Assembly (NCBI GenBank): GCA_023259055.1
Contig: JAHFQZ010000004.1
Coordinates: 62,001 to 126,000, forward strand
Length of the DNA stretch: 64,000 nt
DNA from: Nitrosomonadales bacterium
GTDB taxonomy: Bacteria > Pseudomonadota > Gammaproteobacteria > Burkholderiales > Gallionellaceae
Direction of reading: 5' to 3'
The stretch's first letter is position 1; each line of letters starts with the position of its first letter. The position numbers and the translations under genes were made by a program. This document shows, piece by piece, positions 34,564 through 43,475 of this stretch. The notes below the pieces were generated by a model that saw nothing but the letters and a program-made list of their open reading frames with translations, had not been told where the DNA came from and searched no databases.

Positions 34564-35416
34564 TGTCCACAACCCTCTCCCCCGGATCCTCTCCCGCCAG
34601 CGGGGAGAGCGAAGCGAGGGGGGCGAAGCCGGAGGTGTGTGCTTCCGGTTCAGCGCCGAGATAGGCGGCGATCACGGCGGGATCTTTGCGGACTTCTTCC
34701 GGCACGCCCTCGGCGATCTTCTTGCCGTAATCGAGCACCGCGACGCGGTCGCACAGCCCCATGATGAGTTTGACGTCGTGTTCGATTAGCAGCACGGTGA
34801 TGCCGCTGTTGCGGATGGTTTGCAGCAGCGTTTTCAGGCTTGCCGTTTCGGTGGCGTTCATGCCGGCAGCGGGCTCGTCGAGCGCCAACAGCAGCGGATC
34901 TGTGGCCAGTGCGCGGGCGATCTCCAGGCGGCGTTGTTCACCGTAGGATAGATGCTTGGCAAGCGTCCGCGCGGGTTTTTCTATTCCGACGTAATACAGT
35001 AATTCGCGCGCGCGTTCGGTAATGGCCCGTTCCTCGTTACGAGTCGTGCGGTCATGCAGCAATGCGCCGAACACGCCCGCACGGGTGCGTACATGGCGGC
35101 CTATCATCACGTTTTCCAGCGCGGTGAGGTTGGCGAACAGGCGGATGTTCTGGAAGGTGCGCGCGATACCGGCCTTTGCCAGGACATGCGGTTTGCATGT
35201 CTGGTAGCTTTTGCCATCGAACTGGAATTCGCCCGCGCTCGGTTGGTACAGCCCGGTGATGACGTTGAACAAGGTGGTCTTGCCCGCGCCATTCGGTCCG
35301 ATCAGGCCGTAAATTTCTCTGTGCTGGATGTGCAATGACACATCGGACAGCGCGCTCAATCCGCCGAACTGTTTGCCGATGGAGGAGAGTTGCAGTAAGT
35401 GTGCAGTGTTTGTCAT
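34556..35416 (-). CDS. livG: Branched-chain amino acid ABC transporter ATPase LivG (repeat-derived tail)
   Basis: A 286-residue ATPase with Walker A GPNGAGKTTLFNVITG, signature LSYGEQRRLEIARAL, Walker B LLALDEPAAGMN and H-loop LLIEHDVKLIMGLCDRVAVLDYG. The family normally ends near VRKDPAVIAAYLG. Here about 30 more residues follow, including LASLSPLAGEDPGERVVDN, encoded by a palindromic repeat at 34567-34612. It overlaps livM by 4 nt. The extra tail lies after the ATPase fold, so function is probably retained. Confidence 0.95.
   Translation of the reverse strand: MTNTAHLLQLSSIGKQFGGLSALSDVSLHIQHREIYGLIGPNGAGKTTLFNVITGLYQPSAGEFQFDGKSYQTCKPHVLAKAGIARTFQNIRLFANLTALENVMIGRHVRTRAGVFGALLHDRTTRNEERAITERARELLYYVGIEKPARTLAKHLSYGEQRRLEIARALATDPLLLALDEPAAGMNATETASLKTLLQTIRNSGITVLLIEHDVKLIMGLCDRVAVLDYGKKIAEGVPEEVRKDPAVIAAYLGAEPEAHTSGFAPLASLSPLAGEDPGERVVDNV
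34567..34612. repeat. Palindromic repeat forming the livG 3' end
   Basis: The stretch begins AACCCTCTCCCCCGGATCC and continues CTCTCCCGCCAGCGGGGAGAG, with CTCTCCCGC pairing to GCGGGGAGAG. It resembles the element inside cobQ. It supplies the last codons of livG and lies just upstream of the livF start. Confidence 0.7.
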
Positions 35417-36513
35417 ACCGTCTCCACCACCTCATCGGTATCCAGCTCGCGGCGGCGAACGCGCGACGGTAGCAGCCCGGCAGGGCGATACAGCATCATC
35501 ACGATCAGCGCGCCGCCGAACAGCAGCATGCGCAGGCTTTCGGGGTCGACGATCATTTTGCCGAACAGTGCCTGTTGCAGCGGCACGACGCTGTGGCGCA
35601 ACACTTCCGGCAACACGGCCAGCAGCACGCCGCCAAGGATTACACCGGCGATGTTGCCCATGCCGCCCAGCACTACCATGCACAGCACCATGATGGATTC
35701 CATCAGGCTGAAGCTTTCCGGGCTGACGAAGCCCTGGAACCCGGCGAACAGCGCGCCGGATGCGCCGCCGAACATCGCGCCCATCGCGAACGCCAGCAGC
35801 TTGAGGTTGCGCGTATTGATGCCCATCGCCGAGGCGGCGACCTCGTCCTCGCGTATCGCCATCCATGCCCTTCCGATACGGGATTTTTCCAGCCGCTGCG
35901 AGGCGAATATCACCAGCACGGTGAACGCCAGGAACAAATAGAAATACAAATGCACCGAGGGTAGCGAGATACCAAAGATTTCCTGCGTGACACTCAGCCG
36001 CACATCCGCCAAACTGACTGGGTCGATGCGGCTGATGCCCTGCGGGCCGTTGGTCAGGTTGACCGGCGCATTCAGGTTATTCAAAAAGATGCGGATGATC
36101 TCGCCGAAACCCAGCGTGACGATGGCGAGGTAGTCGCCGCGCAGCCGCAACGTCGGTGCGCCGAGTAACACCCCGAAGCCTCCGGCCAATAAAGCTGCCA
36201 GCGGCAGGATTACCCAGAATGACAGATGTACTCCATTGGGAAATATCATCGGAAAGGCCAGTGCCAGATGCGGTGAACCGGCTAACGCGTAGCAATATGC
36301 GCCCACCCCGAAGAATGCAATGTAGCCGAGGTCCAGCAGGCCCGCGAAGCCGACCACGATATTCAGGCCGAGCGCCAGCATGATGTAGAGCATCGCGAAA
36401 TCCACTATGCGCACCCAGCCGCGCCCGAGCAGCGTATCGGTGACGAACGGAATGAGCAGCAGTCCGATGGCGAGTGCGACGAGCAGCGACTTGGATTTTG
36501 AATTTAATTTCAT
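35413..36513 (-). CDS. livM: Branched-chain amino acid ABC transporter permease LivM
   Basis: A 366-residue inner membrane permease with about ten helices. Marks are YIMLALGLNIVVGFAGLLDLGYIAFFGVGAY, TLRLRGDYLAIVTLGFGEIIRI and the EAA-like SRIGRAWMAIREDEVAASAMGIN that contacts the ATPases. The start is 184 nt downstream of livH, a gap filled by a repeat pair; at its other end it overlaps livG by 4 nt. Confidence 0.94.
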   Translation of the reverse strand: MKLNSKSKSLLVALAIGLLLIPFVTDTLLGRGWVRIVDFAMLYIMLALGLNIVVGFAGLLDLGYIAFFGVGAYCYALAGSPHLALAFPMIFPNGVHLSFWVILPLAALLAGGFGVLLGAPTLRLRGDYLAIVTLGFGEIIRIFLNNLNAPVNLTNGPQGISRIDPVSLADVRLSVTQEIFGISLPSVHLYFYLFLAFTVLVIFASQRLEKSRIGRAWMAIREDEVAASAMGINTRNLKLLAFAMGAMFGGASGALFAGFQGFVSPESFSLMESIMVLCMVVLGGMGNIAGVILGGVLLAVLPEVLRHSVVPLQQALFGKMIVDPESLRMLLFGGALIVMMLYRPAGLLPSRVRRRELDTDEVVETV

Positions 36514-36532
36514 TCTGGAAAAATCAGTTAGC

Positions 36533-36681
36533 CACAGAGTACACAGAGATCACAGAGAAGCCTCTGGCACACCACGATGAGTTGCTTGTCACCCGACTCG
36601 CGAATCCCGCCGATTACCGATCCATCAGCCACGAAGCGTAAAGGCACCTGCGCGATCTCTGTGTCCTCTGTGATCTCTGTG
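36533..36681. repeat. Inverted pair of 9-nt-period CACAGAG triplets
   Basis: CACAGAG at 36533, 36542 and 36551 (period 9) and CTCTGTG at 36657, 36666 and 36675 (period 9), separated by about 99 nt. Same architecture as the CACGAAA loci but another heptamer. It occupies the livH-livM gap inside an operon, so it is transcribed and could fold into a long hairpin. Confidence 0.85.
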
Positions 36682-36697
36682 GCAAATTTTGTTTTTG

Positions 36698-37621
36698 TCA
36701 TGCGCGCTCCGCCAGTTTTTCGCCGAGTAACCCGGACGGGCGAAAGACCAGCACCGCGATCAACACAAAGAATGCGAACACGTCCTGGTAGTTACTGCCA
36801 AAAACACCGCCGCTCAAAGCGCCGATGTAGCCCGCGCCCAGACTTTCGATCAAGCCGAGCAACAGCCCGCCCAGCATCGCGCCGCGCAGATTTCCGATGC
36901 CGCCCAGCACTGCGGCGGTGAACGCTTTCAGGCCGAGCAGAAAACCCATGTAGTAATGCGCCAACCCGTAGTTGGCGCTGATCATCATTCCAGCGACTGC
37001 GGCGAGCGCAGAACCCAACATGAAGGTGACCGAAATCACCCGGTTGATATCCACGCCCATCAGCTGTGCGGCGTGCTGGTTCTCGGCCACCGCGCGCATC
37101 GCGCGACCCAGTCTGGTTCTGTGTACCAGCAGCATCAGCCCGGCCATGATCGCAAGCGCCAGAACGAAAATAATGATCTGGATATCGTTGATGATCGCAC
37201 CGCCGATGTTGTGCGGATCATTGGCGATCAGTTGCGGGAAGGAGTGGTATTCGCGCCCCCAGATCATCATCGCCAGGTTCTGCAATACGATGGATACGCC
37301 AATCGCGGTGATCAACGGAGCGAGGCGCGGCGCGTGGCGCAACGGGCGGTAGGCGATGCGCTCGATGCTGTAACCCAGCGCCATGCAGCCCAGCATCGCC
37401 AATCCGATGCTGAGCGGCAATGCCAACAGCGGCGGCGTACCGATACCCAGCAATGCGGTCAGTGAGGAGATTGCCAGCATCGCGCCTATCATCACTATTT
37501 CGCCATGCGCAAAGTTGATCAGGCCGAGAATGCCGTACACCATCGTGTAGCCAAGCGCGACCAGCGCATAGACACTGCCTTGCACGAGGCCGTTGATTAT
37601 CTGTTGTAGGAAAATTTCCAT
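36698..37621 (-). CDS. livH: Branched-chain amino acid ABC transporter permease LivH
   Basis: A 307-residue permease: MEIFLQQIINGLVQGSVYALVALGYTMVYG opens it (family pattern), followed by FAHGEIVMIGAM, RTRLGRAMRAVAENQHAAQLMGVD (ATPase-coupling loop) and GLKAFTAAVLGGIGNLRGAMLGG. The ATG at 37621 is chosen from the family N-terminus. It follows livK with a 57-nt gap that contains a hairpin with a T-run. Confidence 0.94.
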   Translation of the reverse strand: MEIFLQQIINGLVQGSVYALVALGYTMVYGILGLINFAHGEIVMIGAMLAISSLTALLGIGTPPLLALPLSIGLAMLGCMALGYSIERIAYRPLRHAPRLAPLITAIGVSIVLQNLAMMIWGREYHSFPQLIANDPHNIGGAIINDIQIIIFVLALAIMAGLMLLVHRTRLGRAMRAVAENQHAAQLMGVDINRVISVTFMLGSALAAVAGMMISANYGLAHYYMGFLLGLKAFTAAVLGGIGNLRGAMLGGLLLGLIESLGAGYIGALSGGVFGSNYQDVFAFFVLIAVLVFRPSGLLGEKLAERA

Positions 37622-37634
37622 AGTTTGCAAACAA

Positions 37635-37658
37635 AAACGACACGCGGGCGTGTCGTTT
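37635..37658 (-). terminator. Attenuator-like hairpin between livK and livH
   Basis: A perfect 11-bp inverted repeat, arms 37635-37645 and 37648-37658 (AAACGACACGC and its complement). On the transcribed minus strand the stem ends in TTTTTGTTT. It probably terminates some transcripts after livK, giving more binding protein than permease, or protects the livK 3' end. Confidence 0.7.
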
Positions 37659-37678
37659 AATGTTTTATCGACGCGGCA

Positions 37679-38857
37679 TTAATGTGCCGCCGTTGTGGCT
37701 GCACCCAGTGTTTCCAGCGGCTGCCACTTGCCCTGTTGCACTTGGTACAGGGTGATGGCGCCGCCCTTCAGGTCGCCTTTTTCATCGAACTGTATTCTTG
37801 CCGTTGCTCCGTCATGCGAAATGCCGGCGAGGGCGGGCAGGTATTTTGCAGGCTCCACCGAATCGGCTTTCTGCATTGCGGCGATCATCACATTTACCGC
37901 ATCGTAACAATACGGCGCATATAACTGGATAGGCTGATACTTTGCGACAAAACGCTTTTCGAAATCCTTTCCGCCCGGCATTTTGTCCAGTGGCACGCCA
38001 GGCAGCGAGGCATAGCTGCCTTCTGCGGCATCGCCCGCCAGCTTGATGAATTGCGGGGTATAACCGCCGTCACCCATCATGAAATTCAGTTTCATCGCGA
38101 GGGTTTTGATCTGCTTTGCCATCGGCCCCGCCTGCGGATCCATCCCGGCGTAAAACAACAGATCGGGCTGCTTGCCCTTTACCGCAGTCAGCACTGCTGT
38201 GAAGTCATATGCCTTGTCGTTGGTGTATTCATGCGCCACGATTTGTGCACCATTGGCCTGTGCGGATTTGATGAATTCGTCCGCCAAACCTTGCCCGTAC
38301 CCGGTACGGTCATCAATTACCGCAATTTTTTTTGCGCCAAGATTCTTCGTTGCGTATTCGCCCAGCACGCGGCCTTGCTGCGCGTCATTCGCCATCACAC
38401 GGAATGCAGTTTTGAAGCCCTGCGCGGTATAGGCGGTGGCGGTGGCCGAAGGCGAAATCTGCACGATGCCGTTGTCGTTGTAGATTCTCGATGCGGGAAT
38501 CGTCGTGCCGGAATTGAGGTGCCCGATCACCCCGCTGACTTTGTTGTCCACCAGCTTCTGCGCGACGATGGTGGCGGTCCTGGGGTCGGCCTGGTCATCT
38601 TCGCTGATCAGTTCGAAATGTATCTTACGCCCGCCGATCACAATGCCCTTGGAGTTGGCGTCGTCTACCGCCATGCGCGTGCCGCTTTCATTGTCCTTGC
38701 CGATGTGTGCCTGTGGCCCGGTCAGGGGTGCCGATGCACCGATGCGCACGATCAGTTCCCCTGAGATGTTTTGGCCCGGTGTGGCTGGTTTCTCACATCC
38801 TAGTAGGGCCATTGTGATAGCGGCAAACAATAACGAACGAGCAGAATAAAATGACAT
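37679..38857 (-). CDS. livK: Branched-chain amino acid substrate-binding lipoprotein
   Basis: A 392-residue periplasmic binding protein (type 1, Leu/Ile/Val family). The start at 38857 gives a lipoprotein signal ending LLGC (MSFYSARSLLFAAITMALLGC); an upstream ATG at 38914 would spoil it. Conserved stretches are IGASAPLTGPQAHIGKDNESGTRMAVDDAN, VIGHLNSGTTIPASRIY and VAVIDDRTGYGQGL-like. It heads the livKHMGF operon. Substrate could include other amino acids or amides. Confidence 0.92.
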   Translation of the reverse strand: MSFYSARSLLFAAITMALLGCEKPATPGQNISGELIVRIGASAPLTGPQAHIGKDNESGTRMAVDDANSKGIVIGGRKIHFELISEDDQADPRTATIVAQKLVDNKVSGVIGHLNSGTTIPASRIYNDNGIVQISPSATATAYTAQGFKTAFRVMANDAQQGRVLGEYATKNLGAKKIAVIDDRTGYGQGLADEFIKSAQANGAQIVAHEYTNDKAYDFTAVLTAVKGKQPDLLFYAGMDPQAGPMAKQIKTLAMKLNFMMGDGGYTPQFIKLAGDAAEGSYASLPGVPLDKMPGGKDFEKRFVAKYQPIQLYAPYCYDAVNVMIAAMQKADSVEPAKYLPALAGISHDGATARIQFDEKGDLKGGAITLYQVQQGKWQPLETLGAATTAAH

Positions 38858-38932
38858 GGTTAATCCCTTCAGGAAAGCGCGCAGATTATGCAGAGGCGGC
38901 TCGTGGCTTGTCAATTTTACGTGCGATCAAAC

Positions 38933-38960
38933 AAAAAAGCCGGCTCACGCCGGCTTTTTT
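38933..38960. terminator. Terminator downstream of the cytochrome c gene
   Basis: GCCGGC (38939-38944) and GCCGGC (38949-38954) form a stem around TCAC, flanked by six A and six T residues, so it can act in both directions. On the minus strand it ends the cytochrome transcript before livK. Confidence 0.85.
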
Positions 38961-38991
38961 GAGGATTTCTCCAGATGCTCTTGGGTCAAGC

Positions 38992-39312
38992 TTACTTTGC
39001 CAAGCCCAGAACGAAGTCTGCCAATGCAGCACGATCAGCATCGCTGATCTTTGGGTTAGCTGGCATAGGCATCGTACCCCAGTTGCCGCTGCCGCCTTTT
39101 AATATCTTGGCAGACAATTTATCCTTAGCGCTTGCGTCGCCCTTATATTTTTTTGAAACTTCCATCCAAGCCGGGCCAACCAGCTTCTTGTCAATTGCAT
39201 GGCAAGCCACGCAGCTATTCTTCTTGGCAAGATCAGGCATATCGACTGCCAACGCGCTACCTGCGACCATCAAACCTGCTGCTGCAACCATGCTAACGAT
39301 AATAGACTTCAT
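38992..39312 (-). CDS. Class I cytochrome c (c-551/c-552 type)
   Basis: A 106-residue periplasmic protein with a signal peptide ending SALA, the heme-binding CVACH (C34, C37, H38) and the distal Met ligand in WGTMPMPAN. C-terminal helix DADRAALADFVLGLAK is typical of small soluble electron carriers of the c-551/c-552 group. AAGGAG precedes the ATG. It is monocistronic with its own terminator. In a Gallionella-like host it could serve respiration with nitrate or an iron oxidation chain; this is inference. Confidence 0.92.
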   Translation of the reverse strand: MKSIIVSMVAAAGLMVAGSALAVDMPDLAKKNSCVACHAIDKKLVGPAWMEVSKKYKGDASAKDKLSAKILKGGSGNWGTMPMPANPKISDADRAALADFVLGLAK

Positions 39313-39341
39313 GTTTTCTCCTTGATTCGTGATTAATAAAT

Positions 39342-39347
39342 ATTATA
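39342..39347 (-). promoter_or_regulatory. Probable -10 box of the cytochrome c gene
   Basis: On the minus strand TATAAT occurs 30 nt before the ATG in an AT-rich segment (AATATTATAATATT, itself a dyad). A -35 box is not clear. The remaining part of the 265-nt gap up to 39578 shows no gene. Confidence 0.4.
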
Positions 39348-39578
39348 ATATTCGAAGGTCCAGCCTCCATTGGCGATTCTAAACAACTCTACCTACTTTG
39401 CATAGCCACTCGACCAAGTCGCCGGTTTGCTATGCAATCAACTTGTAGACAGCCAGGCAATAACGCAATCATGCTGCGTGGCGTTGACAGTTTATTACGA
39501 AGACAACACAAATCTTGCCAGAATCTTACGATTCGCCTCACTAACTTTTGGGCTGGCGGCTTGTTGACTTTTTAAGGG

Positions 39579-40490
39579 CTACAAGGGTTCGGCGCGATAT
39601 TCGACTATGAGGGTATGTTTGGCGCCCGCCGCGACCTTGACGGCATTTTCAAATGCATTGGCCGATTCCACGCACACCATTTCGCGCCAGCCGTCCGGCT
39701 GCCCCAGGTCGCCCATCTTGTCGGCCTTTACCGTCCACGGTGTCCATACCACGGTGGAAATACTGCCGGATTTCGCGATACGAATGCGCCGCTTCAGCTT
39801 GACGTCTTCGATGACGCATTCCGCGTCGGTGTTGATGTACACACGATCGGTCTCACCCGCAAATTGAATTGTGCCACCCTGCTTTTTGAGCGTCGAGCCG
39901 CCCACTTTGTCCCAGTAATCGCAGCCTGCCAAACCGGACACACGCACTGCGCCGATGTCGCCGATCCGGAAATAAGCATGCAAGGCCTCGCTGATCACAA
40001 AATCGGAATCCCCGGTGTTTTCGGTGGATAGTTCCATGCGCAGCATTTCGCCAACGATTACGGTCAGTTCAAGTTTGCAGGAATGTGGCCACTGTGCCCG
40101 GGTTTTTTCGCTTTCGACAAGGCGCAATGTCAGGCGCGTTGCGCCGTCCGACTCAGTGCCGGATTCGATCACTTGCCAGGGCACAGTACGCGCGTAGCCG
40201 TGGCCAGGAAAAGTTGCTTCGGAAGCATGTGCGCCGAACCAAGGCCAGCATACCGGCACACCGCCGCGTATCGATTTCCCAGCCGCCAGTTTGGCATCGC
40301 GAGATAGCCATATCACCGGCACGGCCTGGCCCCTGGGCTGCCATGTCATCAGGTGCGCGCCCTGCAAGCACAGCGAAGCCGTTGCCTGTGCATTGCCGAT
40401 TTCCGCGATGACCAGCCCGCTGGCATCCTCACGGAAAACCAATTGCCCGTCGATGCCGAAGTGCGCGTTCAATGGCTGTGCAGCAGTCAT
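39579..40490 (-). CDS. D-hexose-6-phosphate mutarotase
   Basis: A 303-residue aldose-1-epimerase-fold protein of the YeaD group, interconverting anomers of glucose-6-phosphate. Marks are [42 protein letters not shown] with a catalytic-region His, [11 protein letters not shown] and [15 protein letters not shown]. It overlaps ilvD by 4 nt on the same strand, so the two are translationally coupled although they belong to different pathways. Confidence 0.92.
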   Translation of the reverse strand: MTAAQPLNAHFGIDGQLVFREDASGLVIAEIGNAQATASLCLQGAHLMTWQPRGQAVPVIWLSRDAKLAAGKSIRGGVPVCWPWFGAHASEATFPGHGYARTVPWQVIESGTESDGATRLTLRLVESEKTRAQWPHSCKLELTVIVGEMLRMELSTENTGDSDFVISEALHAYFRIGDIGAVRVSGLAGCDYWDKVGGSTLKKQGGTIQFAGETDRVYINTDAECVIEDVKLKRRIRIAKSGSISTVVWTPWTVKADKMGDLGQPDGWREMVCVESANAFENAVKVAAGAKHTLIVEYRAEPL

Positions 40491-42343
40491 GCCGATCTCT
40501 TCTCGATTTGTGTCACATCGCGTACCGCGCCCTTGTCGGCAGATGTAGTCATCGCGGCGTAGGCGCGCAGCGCGGCGGACACCTGCCGTTGGCGGTTAAC
40601 CGGCTGCCAGGCCTTGCCGCCTTTCGCCTCCATCGTGGTGCGGCGGCGCTGCATTTCCGCATCGGACACCGCCAGCGTGATGCTGCGTTGCGGAATGTCG
40701 ATGACGATGGTGTCGCCCTCTTCCACCAGGCCGATGGCACCGCCCTGCGCGGCTTCCGGCGAAACATGGCCGATGCTCAGACCCGAGGTGCCGCCTGAAA
40801 AACGCCCGTCGGTAAGCAGGGCGCACACCTTGCCCAACTCTTTCGATTTCAGGTAGCTGGTGGGATAGAGCATTTCCTGCATTCCCGGCCCGCCCTTCGG
40901 TCCTTCATAGCGGATCACCACCACGTCGCCCGCCACGACCCGGTCGGCAAGAATGCCCGCCACCGCATCGTCCTGGCTTTCGAACACGCGCGCACGTCCG
41001 GTGAATTTCATGATGCTTTCGTCTACACCGGCGGTTTTCACGATGCAGCCATCCATGGCGATGTTGCCGTGCAGCACTGCCAATCCGCCGTCCTGCGAGT
41101 AGGCATGCGCCTTGTCGCGGATGCAGCCATTACTGCGGTCGGCATCCAGTTCCGGGTAGTGCACGGACTGCGAGAACGCGATGGTGGTGCTGATGCCGCC
41201 GGGCGCCGCGCGGAAGAATTGCTTCACTTCTTCGTCGCCGGTCTGAGCGATGTCCCACTGTTTGAGCGCATCGCGCAGGGTCGGGCTGTGTATCGTTCTG
41301 GCGCCGGCATGCAGCAGCCCGGCGCGGTCCAGCTCGCCGAGGATCGCCGCAATGCCACCGGCGCGATGCACGTCTTCCATGTGGTATTCGGAGGAGGGTG
41401 CAACCTTGCACAGGGTTGGCACATGGCGCGACAGGCGATCCATGTCTTTCATGGTAAAGGCTACTTCCGCTTCCTGCGCGATCGCCAGCAGATGCAGCAC
41501 GGTATTGGTCGAGCCGCCCATCGAAATATCCAGCGTCATCGCATTCTCGAACGCATCGAAAGTGGCGATGGAACGCGGCAGGACACTGGTGTCATCCTGC
41601 TCGTAGTAACGTCGGCACAGCTCGACAATCAGGCGCCCGGCGCGCAGGAACAGCTGCTTGCGCTCTGCGTGCGTCGCCACCAGCGAGCCGTTGCCGGGTA
41701 GCGCCAATCCCAGCGCCTCGGCCAGGCAGTTCATCGAATTGGCGGTGAACATGCCGGAGCAGGAGCCGCAGGTCGGGCAGGCTGAGCGCTCGATCGCTTC
41801 GCATTCTGCGGCGCTGACTTTGTCGTCCGCCGCTGCGACCATCGCATCCACCAAGTCCAGCCCGATGGTCTTGCCCTGCCAATTGACCTTGCCGGCCTCC
41901 ATCGGTCCGCCGGAGACAAACACCACCGGAATGTTTAACCGCATCGCTGCCATCAGCATGCCCGGCGTGATCTTGTCGCAGTTGGAAATGCACACCAGCG
42001 CGTCGGCGCAATGCGCGTTGACCATGTATTCCACGCTGTCGGCGATAAGTTCGCGGCTCGGCAGTGAATACAGCATCCCGGCATGTCCCATCGCGATGCC
42101 GTCATCCACCGCAATGGTATTGAATTCCTTGGCGATGCCGCCCGCCTTTTCGATCTCGCGCGCCACCAGTTGTCCCATGTCCTTGAGGTGTACGTGGCCG
42201 GGCACGAACTGGGTGAACGAGTTGGCGATGGCGATGATCGGTTTGCCGAAGTCGCCTTCGGTCATGCCGGTGGCGCGCCACAGGGCGCGGGCGCCGGCCA
42301 TGTTGCGGCCATGGGTTGAGGTGCGGGAACGGTATGCGGGCAT
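40487..42343 (-). CDS. ilvD: Dihydroxy-acid dehydratase
   Basis: A 618-residue Fe-S enzyme of valine and isoleucine biosynthesis. The start at 42343 ([26 protein letters not shown] in family pattern) fits; a longer frame to 42487 would cross the MITE-like element. Cluster cysteines lie in [11 protein letters not shown] and [11 protein letters not shown]. Other marks: [27 protein letters not shown] and [13 protein letters not shown]. With the liv transporter close by, the region is enriched in branched-chain amino-acid functions. Confidence 0.96.
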   Translation of the reverse strand: MPAYRSRTSTHGRNMAGARALWRATGMTEGDFGKPIIAIANSFTQFVPGHVHLKDMGQLVAREIEKAGGIAKEFNTIAVDDGIAMGHAGMLYSLPSRELIADSVEYMVNAHCADALVCISNCDKITPGMLMAAMRLNIPVVFVSGGPMEAGKVNWQGKTIGLDLVDAMVAAADDKVSAAECEAIERSACPTCGSCSGMFTANSMNCLAEALGLALPGNGSLVATHAERKQLFLRAGRLIVELCRRYYEQDDTSVLPRSIATFDAFENAMTLDISMGGSTNTVLHLLAIAQEAEVAFTMKDMDRLSRHVPTLCKVAPSSEYHMEDVHRAGGIAAILGELDRAGLLHAGARTIHSPTLRDALKQWDIAQTGDEEVKQFFRAAPGGISTTIAFSQSVHYPELDADRSNGCIRDKAHAYSQDGGLAVLHGNIAMDGCIVKTAGVDESIMKFTGRARVFESQDDAVAGILADRVVAGDVVVIRYEGPKGGPGMQEMLYPTSYLKSKELGKVCALLTDGRFSGGTSGLSIGHVSPEAAQGGAIGLVEEGDTIVIDIPQRSITLAVSDAEMQRRRTTMEAKGGKAWQPVNRQRQVSAALRAYAAMTTSADKGAVRDVTQIEKRSA

Positions 42344-42408
42344 GATGTCTCTCTTTAAAAGTAAAAGCGCACGTATAATTGAGCAGTTAATTCTAACCGA
42401 TCCCACCA

Positions 42409-42549
42409 TAAAACCTCTGCACAACGTAGCGAGCGCAGTTGAGGCAAGGCAAAAAATGGTGAGAAACCGGAATGTACTTTTGTACATGAGAATTTTGAAC
42501 CATTTTTTAACGCAGCATCAACAAGCGCAGTAGTTGTGCAGAGGTTTTA
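42409..42549. mobile_element. MITE-like 141-bp element with perfect 17-bp terminal inverted repeats
   Basis: TAAAACCTCTGCACAAC (42409-42425) is repeated exactly inverted at 42533-42549. Inside are nested dyads: AAAAAATGGT/ACCATTTTTT (42451-42460, 42499-42508) and TGTAC/GTACA around TTTT (42473-42486). No coding capacity. The outer arm ends 3 nt before the lgt start codon, and its AGAGG lies at ribosome-binding distance. This looks like a non-autonomous transposable element; the mobilising transposase is not in the window. Confidence 0.8.
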
Positions 42550-42552
42550 TCC

Positions 42553-43413
42553 ATGCTCATTCATCCACAATTCAACCCTGTCGCCCTGCAACTCGGCCCG
42601 CTTGCCATACACTGGTATGGCCTGATGTACCTTGCCGGTTTTATGACTTTTCTGTGGCTGGGGCGCAAACGCATCGCCATGTTAAACAAGGTGCAAGCCC
42701 CAAAACTCAAGACTCAAGGCGCCAAGGGGAAAGCGCATAACAATTCCACAGCCCATCTTTCCATTGTCGATAATAAACTGCTCGACGACATGCTGTTCTA
42801 TGGCGTGCTTGGTGTGATTATTGGGGGGCGTTTGGGCGAGGTGCTGTTCTACAGCCCCGGCTACTACTTCTCACATCCGCTCAAAATTTTTGCGGTCTGG
42901 GAAGGAGGCATGTCGTTTCACGGCGGCTTTCTCGGTGCGCTGATAGCAATGGCATGGTTCGCGCAGAAGCATCAATTACGTTTGCTGCAACTGACCGACT
43001 TCATCGCACCGCTGGTGCCTCCCGGGCTAGCCTTTGGACGTATCGGCAATTTTATCAACGGCGAATTGTGGGGAAGGCCGTCCGATGTGCCTTGGGCGAT
43101 GATTTTTCCTAAAGTGGACAACCTGCCGCGCCATCCTTCGCAGCTTTACGAGTTCGCATTGGAAGGCGTTCTGCTGTTCGTCCTGCTGTGGTTGTATGCG
43201 CGCAAGCCGCGCCCTGTCGGCGCAGTATCCGGATTATTCCTGATCGGCTATGGCTGCTTCCGTTTTCTCGGCGAATTCACGCGCAACCCCGATGACGGCA
43301 TCTTCGGCCTGATGACCTTTGGTATCAGCATGGGGCAATGGTTGAGTTTGCCGATGGTAGCCGCTGGAGTCGCCATGTTGCTGTGGAGCTACCGCAAGGG
43401 GCAGTATGCATAA
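42553..43413 (+). CDS. lgt: Prolipoprotein diacylglyceryl transferase
   Basis: A 286-residue inner membrane enzyme attaching diacylglycerol to lipoprotein cysteines. It has the N-terminal [14 protein letters not shown], the catalytic-region SFHGGFLGA and the Lgt signature [13 protein letters not shown]. Between the first helix and [12 protein letters not shown] lies an unusual hydrophilic stretch of about 25 residues ([20 protein letters not shown]) encoded by a small direct repeat (ACTCAAG twice). The ribosome binding site is provided by the terminal repeat of the MITE-like element upstream. Confidence 0.95.
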   Translation: MLIHPQFNPVALQLGPLAIHWYGLMYLAGFMTFLWLGRKRIAMLNKVQAPKLKTQGAKGKAHNNSTAHLSIVDNKLLDDMLFYGVLGVIIGGRLGEVLFYSPGYYFSHPLKIFAVWEGGMSFHGGFLGALIAMAWFAQKHQLRLLQLTDFIAPLVPPGLAFGRIGNFINGELWGRPSDVPWAMIFPKVDNLPRHPSQLYEFALEGVLLFVLLWLYARKPRPVGAVSGLFLIGYGCFRFLGEFTRNPDDGIFGLMTFGISMGQWLSLPMVAAGVAMLLWSYRKGQYA

Positions 43414-43475
43414 TGCCTTGACACCTGTGGCTGCCCTCTATGATACTCAAATACCGCATAAGACCATAAAATAAC

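Noticed and set aside
39313-39578. Possible FNR or other regulator site in front of cytochrome c
   Set aside because: The AT dyad there does not match a full FNR box and is better explained as a -10 region.
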